This document shows, in pieces, positions 30,613 to 39,098 of a stretch of DNA of 40,626 nt. Under the pieces are notes generated by a model that was not told the origin of the DNA, made no database searches, and was given only the letters and a program-made list of their open reading frames with translations. The position numbers and the translations under genes are program-made. This DNA comes from Butyricicoccus faecihominis. GTDB taxonomy: Bacteria > Bacillota > Clostridia > Oscillospirales > Butyricicoccaceae. The first letter of the stretch is position 1. The number at the start of each line of letters is the position of its first letter. The DNA lies in the NCBI RefSeq assembly GCF_024462775.1, contig NZ_JANGCE010000032.1:1-40626 (forward strand). Reading direction: 5' to 3'.

Positions 30613-31979
30613 AAGACAGGATACCCGCGCCCGGCAAGGCGAACCGGGTGCGGATTACGCAGGACGACGGGCAGGCGGTGGAGGGCACGCTGTCCTATGT
30701 GGACGACGCAATCCAAGCGGGCAGCCGCTACACCAAGCAGAACGTACTGCCGGACGACGTTTGCGACGCGCTGAACATCGACCGGGGCGGCGCGGAGCCG
30801 AAGGACGCCTTTAACGCCTGCTGGGCGGTGGGCGATATCAAGACCACCACAAGAGCGTCGCTCGGCGCGAACTGGCACGCGTGCGACGGGAGCAATTTTG
30901 TCGCGGCGGAGCTACCAGAACTGGGCGCGATTATCGGGCCGTCGATCGAGCGAGGGTTTAAGCGGTTCGCACCGTTTGATAGCGTCTATACGCCGACCGC
31001 TGCGCAGGTCGTTAACGGTTACTATGTGGCGCTGGGCGGTCAGAATAATAATAGTGGTGTGGGCGTGATCGGCTATACAGATAGCCTTACAAAGCCGTGG
31101 GCCTCGGCGGCGCTGCCAACGATCGGCGGAGGACAAGCGCAATGGATGGATATCATTTATGACGGGCGGCAATATGTAGCGCTATGTGAGTATCGCTCAC
31201 AAAATTCTGCGGGCGGCGCATCGGCATATATTGCCTACGCGCCTCAGCTATGGGGGCCGTGGGTGCTTATTGAAACGCCTGCCTATGGTGACAATTTTTC
31301 TAAAAAGCTGCTTTATAGCGATGGGGAATATTGCTTTGCGTTTCGGAGAAATACAGACCTTAACGCGGCGATCTGCCGCTCTTCTGCAGTTGACAGTGGG
31401 TGGGATACACATAGGGTGGGTTCCAAGCTGCGCTCGGTTTATGCAGCAGTGTATTTCGGCGGGTGCTATGTGGCGGTGGGATACTTTAAAGACGGTGATA
31501 GTGAGGGATTTTACACATATTCGCGCGATTTGACTAACTGGACTGAGGTAACGGTTGATAGACGATTAGAGCATATCGCGGTGGGAAATGGGTATCTGGT
31601 CATGGGAGACAGCGCCGGTAAGATACGGTACGCTACCAGCCCTGTGGGGAGCTTTGAAGTAAAACAGGTGCTGACCGGTGCGATCAAAGGGCTGTCGTAT
31701 GCGGGAAAGTTTGTAGCGATTGGGACAAGCGGCTCCGTGTTTGAGGCCGCGGAAGCCGCCACGCCTAACGGAACATGGAATAAGTATACGTGGAACGCGG
31801 ATGGCGTATGGATACATTCGCCCGCGACCTGTGTCGCTGCATCAAACAACGGCCTTATAATGGCATACGCGCCGGGTGACACAGAAACGATGACTGTATT
31901 TGGATATTCCGATGATCTGCGCAGCTATCCCAAAATTGATTTAGGCGCGCCGACTAAGTCGTTTATCCGTATTCGGTAG
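30609..31979 (+). CDS. Tail fibre protein, beta-propeller-like
   Basis: A 456-residue protein. The N-terminus (residues 1-75) has a tail-attachment look. It is followed by repeated strands of the type YYVALGGQNN, QYVALCEYRS, CYVAVGYFKD, YLVMGDSAGK and KFVAIGTSGS. This resembles the bladed beta-propeller/sialidase-like repeats of host-binding fibres. ATGA overlap with the previous gene. GC content falls along the C-terminal half, as expected for fast-evolving receptor parts. Confidence 0.65.
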   Translation: MKDRIPAPGKANRVRITQDDGQAVEGTLSYVDDAIQAGSRYTKQNVLPDDVCDALNIDRGGAEPKDAFNACWAVGDIKTTTRASLGANWHACDGSNFVAAELPELGAIIGPSIERGFKRFAPFDSVYTPTAAQVVNGYYVALGGQNNNSGVGVIGYTDSLTKPWASAALPTIGGGQAQWMDIIYDGRQYVALCEYRSQNSAGGASAYIAYAPQLWGPWVLIETPAYGDNFSKKLLYSDGEYCFAFRRNTDLNAAICRSSAVDSGWDTHRVGSKLRSVYAAVYFGGCYVAVGYFKDGDSEGFYTYSRDLTNWTEVTVDRRLEHIAVGNGYLVMGDSAGKIRYATSPVGSFEVKQVLTGAIKGLSYAGKFVAIGTSGSVFEAAEAATPNGTWNKYTWNADGVWIHSPATCVAASNNGLIMAYAPGDTETMTVFGYSDDLRSYPKIDLGAPTKSFIRIR

Positions 31980-31990
31980 GAGGAATCCAG

Positions 31991-33217
31991 ATGGATGTAG
32001 TAATTTCAAAGTACTTTAAAACAGCCGAGGAATTAGAGGGCGCGCTCCAGACTGCGGCCAAGGCACCGGAATATGTGCAGGCCGCGCAGCAGAGCGCAGG
32101 CAATGCGGCGACATCTGCAACGCAGGCTGCAAGCACGGCGGCGCAGATCGTGACCGAGGAGGACGCGCGGCAGCGGGCGGAAGCGGCGCGCATGTCGGCC
32201 GAAGCGGAACGGGCAGCCGGTGAGAGCGAGCGCAACACCGGAGAAACCAGCCGCACTTCGGCGGAAAGCGCACGGGTTCTGGCGGAAGAGGGCCGGGGCA
32301 ATGCGGAAAGCTGGCGCGTTCATGCGGAGGATTTGCGAGAAGCTGCGGAAACCGAGCGGCAAAAGACCTTTGGAAGCGTGCTTGACCAAGCGGCAGCCGC
32401 AAAGGACGCGGCCAAGGCCAGCGAAACGGCGGCAGCCGAAAGCGCGGAAGCGGCGAAAGCGAGTGAAAATACCGCTGCTGCTGCGCGGCAAGCGGCGGAG
32501 GGAGCCAAAACTGGAGCCGAAACAGCGCAAACAGGCGCAGAAAATGCCAAGGCCAGCGCGGAAACCGCAAAAGCAGATGCGGAGACGGCGAGAGCTGGCG
32601 CGGAAGCCGCACGAACAGCGTCGCAGGCGAGCGAAACAGCCGCCAAGGCAAGCAAGGTAGCGGCGGCAGAAAGCGAAACGAAGGCCGGGGCCAGTAAGGC
32701 GGCAGCTCAAGCAGCGCAGCAGGCGGCGGAAACCGCAAAGGCTGACGCGGTAGCGGCAAGCACGGCAGCGGCGGCCAGCGAAACCACAGTTACGGAAAGC
32801 GCCGCGGCGGCAGAAACGGCCCAAACGGGGGCGGAAGCGGCGCAAGTCGCTGCGGAGGCCGCCAAGACAGGCGCGCAGGCATCGCAGGAAGCGGCGGCGG
32901 GTAGCGCGGCCACGGCCAAGACCGAGGCCGATCGCGCCAAAACGGAAGCCGACCGGGCGGCGGAGATCGCGACCGGGGATTTTATCCCGACCGCGCAGAA
33001 GGGCGCGGCGAATGGCGTAGCGACGTTGGATAGTGACGGGAAGGTTCCTGCCGAGCAGCTTCCGCAGATGAATTACGATCCTGCCGGGGCCGCGCAGGTG
33101 GTGCAAGGCAACCTGCAAACGCATATCGCGGACAAGGGCAACCCGCACGGGATCACTGCTGAGCAGGTCGGCGCGATACCGGTAGATGGCAATATCGATT
33201 GCGGCGCGTGGACATAG
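31991..33217 (+). CDS. Tail fibre protein with long Ala-rich coiled coil
   Basis: A 408-residue protein. Residues about 1-320 are an almost unbroken Ala/Glu/Thr/Lys coiled coil (repeats of AETAKTGAEAAQ type). The end has TLDSDGKVPAEQLPQMNYDP, then NPHGITAEQVGA and GNIDCGAWT, a short trimerization and head segment common in phage fibres. It likely forms the trimeric shaft. The low-complexity repeat DNA is prone to length change. Confidence 0.75.
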   Translation: MDVVISKYFKTAEELEGALQTAAKAPEYVQAAQQSAGNAATSATQAASTAAQIVTEEDARQRAEAARMSAEAERAAGESERNTGETSRTSAESARVLAEEGRGNAESWRVHAEDLREAAETERQKTFGSVLDQAAAAKDAAKASETAAAESAEAAKASENTAAAARQAAEGAKTGAETAQTGAENAKASAETAKADAETARAGAEAARTASQASETAAKASKVAAAESETKAGASKAAAQAAQQAAETAKADAVAASTAAAASETTVTESAAAAETAQTGAEAAQVAAEAAKTGAQASQEAAAGSAATAKTEADRAKTEADRAAEIATGDFIPTAQKGAANGVATLDSDGKVPAEQLPQMNYDPAGAAQVVQGNLQTHIADKGNPHGITAEQVGAIPVDGNIDCGAWT

Positions 33218-33226
33218 GAGGGCAAT

Positions 33227-34045
33227 ATGGCAAATATATTCCAGATCAAACGCGGCGCGCACGGCGGCACGACGCTGGCGGACGGCGAGCTGGGACTTAA
33301 AACAGACGAGGGCAAGTTGTATATCGGCAATGGCGGCGCAAATGTAGGCGTTGTCATGGACGAGGAGCTGGTCGCGGTAAAGGCCGAACTGAATGGTGCG
33401 ATAGCGGGAACGGCTCCGGCGAACCATACGCACACAGCGGCAGAGGTGGGCGCTAGGCCGAGCACGTGGGTGCCGAACAAATGGGATGTTGGGCTGGGGA
33501 ACGTTGATAACACATCCGATGGGCAGAAAAGCGTTAATTATGCCAATACGTCTGGCAACACGAACGCGGTTGGCGGGCGGGCGTCAAGTACAGTCTTATC
33601 CGAAATCGACAACCTAAAAACGTCTGTCGCTAATGGGAAAGCCCAGATCGCCAGTGCGATTAGCGACAAGGGGGTCAGCACTGGCGCGGGAGCGGATTTT
33701 GGGACGATGGCGAATAATATTCGGGCGATCAAAACGTCGGCTTCTTGGTCGGCGATGGGAGGATTTTCAGTCAAAAACGGCGGCACGACTGTAGATATTT
33801 CTAAATATCAGTATGTGGTGATCATCGGAAGCACAAGCGGCGTCAGTTCCAGTGATACCTATCCGGGTGTGTTGATAGACGTACAAAATGGTCAGGCGTT
33901 TAATTTCAACGAAAGAGTTATGGATCCCAGAACCGGTCCATACTGCGGCGGCAGCATCGATGTATATCGAGGGGGTACCTTTAACGCAGCAGCAAAAACG
34001 CTGACAGCAAACAGAGCAACAATGTCCTGCGTTGGCATTTATTGA
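33227..34045 (+). CDS. Tail fibre tip protein, paralog 1
   Basis: A 272-residue protein: N-terminal ANIFQIKRGAHGGTTLADGE module for attachment to the fibre, NHTHTAAEVGARPSTWVP, the LGNVDNTSDGQKSVNYA phage tail repeat, a coiled part, and a variable C-terminal domain from about residue 180. It is a tandem paralog of the product of 34058-34843. Confidence 0.75.
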   Translation: MANIFQIKRGAHGGTTLADGELGLKTDEGKLYIGNGGANVGVVMDEELVAVKAELNGAIAGTAPANHTHTAAEVGARPSTWVPNKWDVGLGNVDNTSDGQKSVNYANTSGNTNAVGGRASSTVLSEIDNLKTSVANGKAQIASAISDKGVSTGAGADFGTMANNIRAIKTSASWSAMGGFSVKNGGTTVDISKYQYVVIIGSTSGVSSSDTYPGVLIDVQNGQAFNFNERVMDPRTGPYCGGSIDVYRGGTFNAAAKTLTANRATMSCVGIY

Positions 34046-34057
34046 GGAGATGATAAT

Positions 34058-34843
34058 ATGAGGACGATACAGATCAAACGTGGAACAGCGGCAAATACAC
34101 CGACGTTGGTTGACGGCGAACTGGGGTTACAGACAGACGCGGGGAAGCTGCTGGTTGGTAATAGCGGCGCAAACCTGCCGGTAACAATGGATGCTGATCT
34201 GGACGCGGTCAAAACCGAGATCGGCGGTGCGATTGCGGGAAGAGCGCTCGCGAACCATACCCACACCGCCGAGCAGGTTGGTGCGCGGCCCAGTACGTGG
34301 ACGCCGTCAAAAGCAGACATCGGGCTCGGCAACGTAGACAACACCGGCGACGGTCAAAAATCTGTAAACTATGCCGGTACAGCGGGCAACACCAGCGCTG
34401 TCGGCGGCCGGGCAGCGGGTACGGTACTGGCGGAGATTGACGGCGCGAAAACATCGGTCGCCAACGGCAAAGCGCAGGTGGCAAGCGCGATTTCGGACAA
34501 GGGCGTTGGCACAAGCGCGGGCGCGGATTACGGCACGATGGCCAACAATATCCGCGCGATCAAGACATGGACAAAATGGTCGAAAGTAGAGGGCTTCACG
34601 GCAGAGAAAAACAGCACAGTCGATATCTCAAGATACCTTTTCGTATTTGTGTCTGGCGAATGTGATGTGCTGATAGATGTACAAAATGGGCAGGCAATCA
34701 CATTTGACACACGCTATGGCGAGCCGTTAGACGGCCCGATCCATGGCGGGGACGTTGCGGCTGGATACGGTTGCACCTGCCATTTGAACGCGAAATCGAT
34801 CACGGCGACAACCGCTACAATAGACTGGCTCGGTGTATATTAA
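34058..34843 (+). CDS. Tail fibre tip protein, paralog 2
   Basis: A 261-residue protein colinear with the preceding gene product (TIQIKRGTAANTPTLVDGEL; NHTHTAEQVGARPSTWTPSK; LGNVDNTGDGQKSVNYAGTA; ISDKGVGTSAGADYGTMANN). The N-terminal 175 residues are highly similar and the C-terminal domain diverges. AGGAGATGATAAT ribosome site. The pair could widen host binding. Confidence 0.75.
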   Translation: MRTIQIKRGTAANTPTLVDGELGLQTDAGKLLVGNSGANLPVTMDADLDAVKTEIGGAIAGRALANHTHTAEQVGARPSTWTPSKADIGLGNVDNTGDGQKSVNYAGTAGNTSAVGGRAAGTVLAEIDGAKTSVANGKAQVASAISDKGVGTSAGADYGTMANNIRAIKTWTKWSKVEGFTAEKNSTVDISRYLFVFVSGECDVLIDVQNGQAITFDTRYGEPLDGPIHGGDVAAGYGCTCHLNAKSITATTATIDWLGVY

Positions 34844-34854
34844 AGGAGAAGCAC

Positions 34855-35391
34855 ATGGACGACAACAAGCGATTTTTAGATCACCTTGGCGTGACGGCAT
34901 GGCACGCGGCGGGGTGGACCGGCTCGCGGGGCCTGACCGCAACTGGCGAGGAGCTGGGAGCAGCAACCATGCGAAAAGCACGGAAGAGGTATTCCGGCTG
35001 ATTGCGCCGGATCGTAAGCTGATCTTCCTACCCACGGGGACGAGCTATAGCGGCGGCAAGTATTACCACAAGCTGCTGACCGATGCGGCGCCGGAGATCA
35101 TCGCGCAGGGCGTGGATACGCTGTCGACAACACCTGCAATGTGGCCGATATCGACGCGGGGCTTGCGCCGATCGCTGACTGGTGCAGCCTGTTCTTCGCC
35201 GCGGGCAATGACGGAGACAAAAAGGCAAGCCGTATCATCGGGGCCCGCTATGTGTGGGGCGTGGCTTACTGCGCGGCAAACGGCATTATGCAGGGCGACG
35301 CGGATGGGGCTTTTCGGCCGGGCGATACAGTAACGCGCGCGGAGCTGGCGACGGTGATCGCTCGACTGGAGGCAAGAAAGGAGCATACATA
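34855..35391 (+). pseudogene. Twice-frameshifted subtilase-like/SLH gene
   Basis: Three frames together read one protein. MDDNKRFLDHLGVTAWHAAG (34855 on) leads to RKLIFLPTGTSYSGGKYYHK and APEIIAQGVDTLS in a second frame. ADWCSLFFAAGNDGDKKAS and an SLH-like end (YCAANGIMQGDADGAFRPGD, then TVTRAELATVIARLE) follow in the third (to 35391). Each shift is one base lost. AHAAGWTG and AAGNDG recall S8 peptidases, but catalytic Asp, His and Ser are not all seen. The gene was probably a tail-associated wall-binding or protease protein; only fragments can be made now. Confidence 0.55.
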
Positions 35392-35838
35392 ATGGAACAG
35401 ATCATGAATGTAAAAAACAGCGTGCTGGCCGTGCTGGCTTTGGCCGGCGGCGCGCTGGCAAAGTTATTTGGAGGGTGGGACGCGACCTTGCAGGTCTTAG
35501 TGGGCCTGATGGCCGCGGATTATATCACCGGCGTTTTGGTGGCGCTGCTGTGGCAAAAATCAAACAAATCTGAAACCGGCGCGCTGGATAGCAAGGCCGG
35601 ATTTCGTGGCATCTGCAAAAAGGGCATGATTTTGCTGTTGGTGTGGCTGGGCGTCATGCTCGACCGCGCGACCGGCGCCGACGTGTTTCGGACGATGATC
35701 GTACTGTTTTTCATCGGCAACGAAGGGCTTTCAATGCTGGAGAACTTGGGGCTGATGGGGGTAAAATATCCGGCGTTTTTGCAGAAGGCGCTGGAAGCGA
35801 TGAAACAGAAGGGCGATGAAGGCAATGCGGATCATTGA
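35392..35838 (+). CDS. Phage holin (phage_holin_4 family)
   Basis: A 148-residue membrane protein with hydrophobic segments near residues 10-25, 35-52 (VLVGLMAADYITGVLVALLW), 78-92 (GMILLLVWLGVML) and 100-118. The motifs DYITGV and KAGFRGICKKGM are hallmarks of the toxin-secretion/phage-lysis holin family. It forms membrane lesions that release the amidase encoded just downstream. AAAGGAGCAT ribosome site. Confidence 0.9.
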   Translation: MEQIMNVKNSVLAVLALAGGALAKLFGGWDATLQVLVGLMAADYITGVLVALLWQKSNKSETGALDSKAGFRGICKKGMILLLVWLGVMLDRATGADVFRTMIVLFFIGNEGLSMLENLGLMGVKYPAFLQKALEAMKQKGDEGNADH

Positions 35839-36523
35839 ATGCAACCTGCCCCACACGGGGCCGTACACGCGACGCAGCAAAACGACGGCGGTCGTGTTGC
35901 ATCACGCGGAAGCGTCCAGCGCGACGGTGTGGGATATCAATAGCTGGCACCTAAAGAACGGCTGGAACGGCATTGGATACCACTATTACATACGCAAGGA
36001 CGGCAGCGTCTACCGTGGCCGCCCGGATTGGGCGCTGGGATCACATGCGAAGGGGGCCAATGATTACAGCATTGGCGTGTGCTGCGAGGGCGCGTACATG
36101 ACCGAGACCATGCCGGCGGCACAGCTCGCAGCGGTAAAGGAGCTGCTGCGGGACATTATGCGGAATTGGGGCAAGCTGCGGCTGCTGCGGCATAAGGATG
36201 TATATTCAACTGATTGTCCGGGGGCGCGGTTTCCGTGGGCGGAGGTGCAGGAATATGAAAAGGAGGACGATAAGATGGATGAAAAAACGATGCGCGAGAT
36301 CGCGCGGGACGAAACGCTGAAAGTGCTGGCCGAGCAGCGGCACAAGAGCGTGGACGAGTTTACTGGCCGTATTCACACAGAGCTGCAGGCGTTGGCTGCG
36401 ACCGGCACGCTCAAAGGCAAAGGCGGCAGCGAAGCCTACAAGGGGATCGACATGACAGAGGACATGGCGCGCGTGCTGACCCTCGCAAAGGACTATACAG
36501 ATAAGGTGTTTGATAGCGAATAG
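35825..36523 (+). CDS. N-acetylmuramoyl-L-alanine amidase (endolysin)
   Basis: A 232-residue lysin with an Amidase_2/PGRP-like domain (residues 1-145). Zinc ligands are the His in VVLHHAE (26-27) and the His and Cys in RHKDVYSTDCPG, with YHYYIRKDGSVYRGRPDWAL in between. The C-terminal 90 residues are helical and charged (EKTMREIARDETLKVLAEQR), without a classical wall-binding repeat. It cuts the amide bond between MurNAc and the peptide. ATG 35825 fits the family's MxIIECNL start; an in-frame ATG lies at 35816. Confidence 0.9.
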   Translation: MRIIECNLPHTGPYTRRSKTTAVVLHHAEASSATVWDINSWHLKNGWNGIGYHYYIRKDGSVYRGRPDWALGSHAKGANDYSIGVCCEGAYMTETMPAAQLAAVKELLRDIMRNWGKLRLLRHKDVYSTDCPGARFPWAEVQEYEKEDDKMDEKTMREIARDETLKVLAEQRHKSVDEFTGRIHTELQALAATGTLKGKGGSEAYKGIDMTEDMARVLTLAKDYTDKVFDSE

Positions 36524-36532
36524 ATATGGCAA

Positions 36533-36576
36533 GGCCCCGGCTGCTCCTTGATTGGAGTGGCCGGGGCCATTTTTTC
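36533..36576 (+). terminator. Rho-independent terminator of the late operon
   Basis: GGCCCCGGC and GCCGGGGCC flank a 17-base loop and are followed by ATTTTTT. It ends the structural and lysis transcript. Confidence 0.85.
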
Positions 36577-36731
36577 TATTAGTCCATAAATCGTAGGCAT
36601 TTAGCTACCTCGAAAAATTCGACATAATACGGTAAAATACTCCATAAACGGCGGGTATAGTAAGCCTTGAGATAATCGTTACATTCTACTGGTATCTCTG
36701 CACATAAAATAGCCCGTAAGGAGTGTTTCCT

Positions 36732-37064
36732 ATGGACCTTGGAGAAATAATCAGGCGTTACCGGAATCAAATGGATTGGACACAAGCCGAACTTGGAGAT
36801 AGAGCGAAAATAGATTCCGCGCAAGTCGGTAGGTTTGAACGTGGCCAAGCAGTGCCAAAGCTCCATACGCTGTACAATATCGCAGATGCGTTTAATGTGG
36901 AGGTCAGCGAGTTATTAGATGACGTACCACGATCATGGAAAAAAGCACGTGTTTTGAATAGGTGTGATGCATTTCGGGGTGAATTGCAAAGAGTATTTGA
37001 CGAATCAAACTATGTTGTGAAAAACTTTGATGATCTGGTGCGGTTTATCAAGCGCCATTTTTAA
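36732..37064 (+). CDS. XRE-family regulator at the prophage right end, paralog A
   Basis: A 110-residue protein: helix-turn-helix QAELGDRAKIDSAQVGRFER near residues 17-36, then LYNIADAFNVEVSELLDD and a C-terminal helix with NYVVKNFDDLVRFIKRHF. It is the only regulator of Cro/C1 type in the main prophage. It could be the phage repressor or an accessory regulator. ATG 36732 with AAGGAG upstream. About 55% identical to the product of 39365-39697, with related upstream DNA. Confidence 0.8.
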   Translation: MDLGEIIRRYRNQMDWTQAELGDRAKIDSAQVGRFERGQAVPKLHTLYNIADAFNVEVSELLDDVPRSWKKARVLNRCDAFRGELQRVFDESNYVVKNFDDLVRFIKRHF

Positions 37065-37103
37065 TAACGCTCTGTTCTTATCGGTCGGGGCCGCCGCATT
37101 TGA

Positions 37104-37167
37104 ACAAATGCAACACAATATGCAACACGTTACGATTAAAGCAAGCTATACCGTAATAAGGAACGGA
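37104..37167 (+). other. Possible trace of a lost integrase gene end
   Basis: One frame reads FEQMQHNMQHVTIK just before the attachment site. Such MQxxMQxV-type ends are frequent at the C-terminus of phage tyrosine recombinases of this group, which typically end close to attP. TGCAACAC is repeated twice. No other integrase motif is present, so this is a weak hint only. Confidence 0.25.
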
Positions 37168-37190
37168 TTCAACTCCCCTCGGTTCCACCA
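37168..37190 (+). other. Attachment site attR (displaced tmRNA 3' end)
   Basis: TTCAACTCCCCTCGG followed by TTCCACCA matches the tmRNA end at 12018-12040 except one base. The upstream sequence is not tmRNA, as expected for the site displaced by integration. The same flank as at the left end follows. Confidence 0.7.
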
Positions 37191-37272
37191 ATGGCGAGCT
37201 GTACGAACACCCGCCAGCCATTTATATGGTTGGCGGTGTGTTTGTACTGGTTTGCTCGCTATCATCTAAAAA

Positions 37273-37319
37273 GTAAAAAAGGGCTACCGTTGAGAGTTTC
37301 TCAATGGTAGCCCTTTTTT
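37273..37319. terminator. Bidirectional terminator, copy 2
   Basis: Same as 12126-12170, with GGGCTACCGTTGAGA / TCTCAATGGTAGCCC between A and T runs. Confidence 0.8.
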
Positions 37320-37347
37320 CGTTATCATCTAACAGAATACGTGATTG

Positions 37348-37413
37348 CGTAAAATTACGTTGACAAGTAAAATGCATTGTCGTACAATAGAGATACAAAT
37401 ACTTCTTAGAGTA
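37348..37413 (+). promoter_or_regulatory. Promoter and operators of the DUF6291 gene, copy 2
   Basis: TTGACA (37360-37365), 17 bases, TACAAT (37383-37388). The upstream dyad is CGTAA-AA-TTACG and the downstream one TACTTCTTAGAGTA (37400-37413); both are slightly degraded compared with copy 1. Confidence 0.7.
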
Positions 37414-37454
37414 ATTTGGCCGGTTTTACTGGCAATAGAAACGAGGGAGACATA

Positions 37455-38162
37455 ATGGCGGGACGCAAGGCATTTATGCTATATTTCGATTACCGGGAGC
37501 ATTTGGAGCTGCTGACCGACGCGGAACGCGGCGCGCTGCTGACGGCGCTGTTTGAGTACGCGGAGTATGGCCGGGAGGGCGAGCTTGCCGGGGCGGCTAA
37601 AATGGCGTTTTCCTTCATTCGGGCGCAGCTCGACCGCGATGCGGACAAGTACAGCGAGCGGTGCGAACGAAACCGGGAAAACGGAGCCAAGGGCGGCAGG
37701 CCGCCGCACGGCGACGGCAAGCCGGAGAAACCCAAAACAAGCGAACGGTTTTCCGCGAAGCCCAAAAAACCTGATACAGAGAAAGAGACAGATACAGATA
37801 CAGAAAAAGAAACAGATATTAAAAACCCTCTTACCCCCTTAGAAGCCCGTTCGCCAGCGCTTTTGGAGGCGGCGAACGAGTGGCTGCGCTACAAGCGGGA
37901 GCGCAAGGAGACCTACAAGCCGACCGGCTTAAAATCGCTGGTGGCCAGCATCCGCAAGCACGCGGAGCAGTACGGCGACGAGGCGGTGGCCGCGCTGATC
38001 GGCGAGTGCATGGCGGCGGGCTGGAAGGGGATCATCTGGGACCGGCTGGACAAGTGCGGCAGGGATCAGCTCGGCGCGCCGCCGCACAAAACGGCCCAAC
38101 TGGCCGACTGGGAGAACGAGTGGGCGGCGCGGGTCAAGGCGCACAGGCGGGAGGCGGGATAA
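37455..38162 (+). CDS. DUF6291 phage protein, copy 2
   Basis: A 235-residue protein with the same length and domain order as the product of 12306-13013; differences cluster in the acidic linker (TDTDTEKETDIK) and C-terminus. The frame is intact. It is followed by an abrupt end of homology rather than by phage early genes, so it belongs to a truncated second element. Confidence 0.8.
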   Translation: MAGRKAFMLYFDYREHLELLTDAERGALLTALFEYAEYGREGELAGAAKMAFSFIRAQLDRDADKYSERCERNRENGAKGGRPPHGDGKPEKPKTSERFSAKPKKPDTEKETDTDTEKETDIKNPLTPLEARSPALLEAANEWLRYKRERKETYKPTGLKSLVASIRKHAEQYGDEAVAALIGECMAAGWKGIIWDRLDKCGRDQLGAPPHKTAQLADWENEWAARVKAHRREAG

Positions 38163-38225
38163 GACTGACACGCTATGCGGGCGCCGCGCCAACCGCTGTA
38201 AGCACGCGGAAAGGGAGACCGGCAT

Positions 38226-38262
38226 GATAAAACAAAACCGCCCCGGTTAGGGGGCGGTCATG
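38226..38262 (-). terminator. Terminator of the cold-shock gene
   Basis: On the minus strand CCGCCCCC and GGGGCGG pair around TAACC and are followed by TTTTGTTTTATC, the same terminator type as at 13517. Confidence 0.65.
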
Positions 38263-38275
38263 GCAAATATTTTGC

Positions 38276-38488
38276 TTAGGCGAGGCAGACATTGACAGCG
38301 CGCATCTTGCTGCTGTTCTTGGGATCAACCTCGGACTCGAACGAAACGCGCTGGCCTTCATTCAGGGACTTGTAGCCTTCGGACTGGATGGCGGAGAAGT
38401 GAACGAACACATCGTCGCTGCCGTCGTCGTTCTGGATGAAGCCAAAGCCCTTTTCTGCATTAAACCATTTTACGATACCGTTACTCAT
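38276..38488 (-). CDS. Cold-shock protein, CspA family
   Basis: A 70-residue OB-fold protein with RNP1 KGFGFI and RNP2 VFVHFSAI, the start [14 protein letters not shown] and [20 protein letters not shown] near the end. It binds single-stranded RNA and DNA and acts as an RNA chaperone. AGGAGGT lies upstream of the ATG. The leader (38489-38590) has a long inverted repeat. Its place inside a prophage remnant suggests cargo carried by the element, or a host gene next to it. Confidence 0.95.
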   Translation of the reverse strand: MSNGIVKWFNAEKGFGFIQNDDGSDDVFVHFSAIQSEGYKSLNEGQRVSFESEVDPKNSSKMRAVNVCLA

Positions 38489-38538
38489 AAACGTGTACCT
38501 CCTAAATTATGTTATTCAAAATTGTGCAAATAAAAAAA

Positions 38539-38582
38539 CTACAGCATGTTAAGTCAAAAGAAAAATTGACTTACACCTGTAG
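38539..38582 (-). promoter_or_regulatory. Inverted repeat in the csp leader region
   Basis: CTACAG and AAGTCAA (38539-38557) pair with TTGACTT and CTGTAG (38566-38582). It may be a folded 5' leader, as csp mRNAs often have, or an operator near TTGACTT. Confidence 0.4.
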
Positions 38583-38728
38583 CATCAATTAGTACATTTA
38601 GAATACTTGTTCAGTATACACCATAAAACTTCAAATAGCAAGGTTTATTTTCGCCATTTGTTTGGAGGGGGTAGGAGTACCATGGTTATTGGACAAGTAA
38701 ATAAAAAGGGATGAAGGAAGCAGCCCCG

Positions 38729-38860
38729 ATGAAATACGCGGAGAAGTATGGCGTGAGGCAAGCGAGCAACGCAGGCCGCATCACCCCCGAACGACATACA
38801 CCGGAGGAACTAAAGCCCATCCGTCCCTATACGCCTCGACATAACCGAAAGGTCGGGCGT
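38729..38860 (+). pseudogene. Possible transposase/integrase scrap
   Basis: The frame MKYAEKYGVRQASN, then ERHTPEELKPIRPY, recalls the N-terminal region of IS3/rve-type transposases of Clostridia (MKYAEKYGVxRASR and HTEEELKLIRD). The part in between is missing and nothing recognisable follows. 38860-39090 holds only scrambled GC-rich sequence with no gene. Confidence 0.35.
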
Positions 38861-39098
38861 GGTCGTCGCGAGGCTCAGAGGCACGTTTCGACGGGGTCGG
38901 CGTTGTATAGGTGGTCGGGCTTGAGATGCTCAAGCCCGTGGGCGAGGGCGGCTTGCGGCTTGGCCGCGCAGATGCGGGAATTGATGTAGATGTCACGTCC
39001 AAAACGAAAAGGAAGCCGGCTAAAATAAAAAGTACCGCCCAAAAGCGCGCATATAATAGGATTTTGCCGCGAAAAGAAACTATAAGAGAGATAACGAC

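Larger units (their letters stand above)
37191..38185. repeat. One-kb direct repeat of the prophage left end
   Basis: From the att site through the hairpin, terminator, promoter, DUF6291 gene and up to GCGGGCGCCGCG, this region matches 12041-13035 at roughly 95%. The copies are 25.15 kb apart and in the same orientation. Confidence 0.85.

Noticed and set aside
32033-33433. 466-aa Cys/Arg-rich minus-strand frame
   Set aside because: Antisense of the Ala-rich coiled-coil repeats; composition follows from the repeat codons.
30609-34843. Diversity-generating retroelement acting on fibre genes
   Set aside because: No reverse transcriptase and no template/variable repeat pair with adenine-biased changes was seen.
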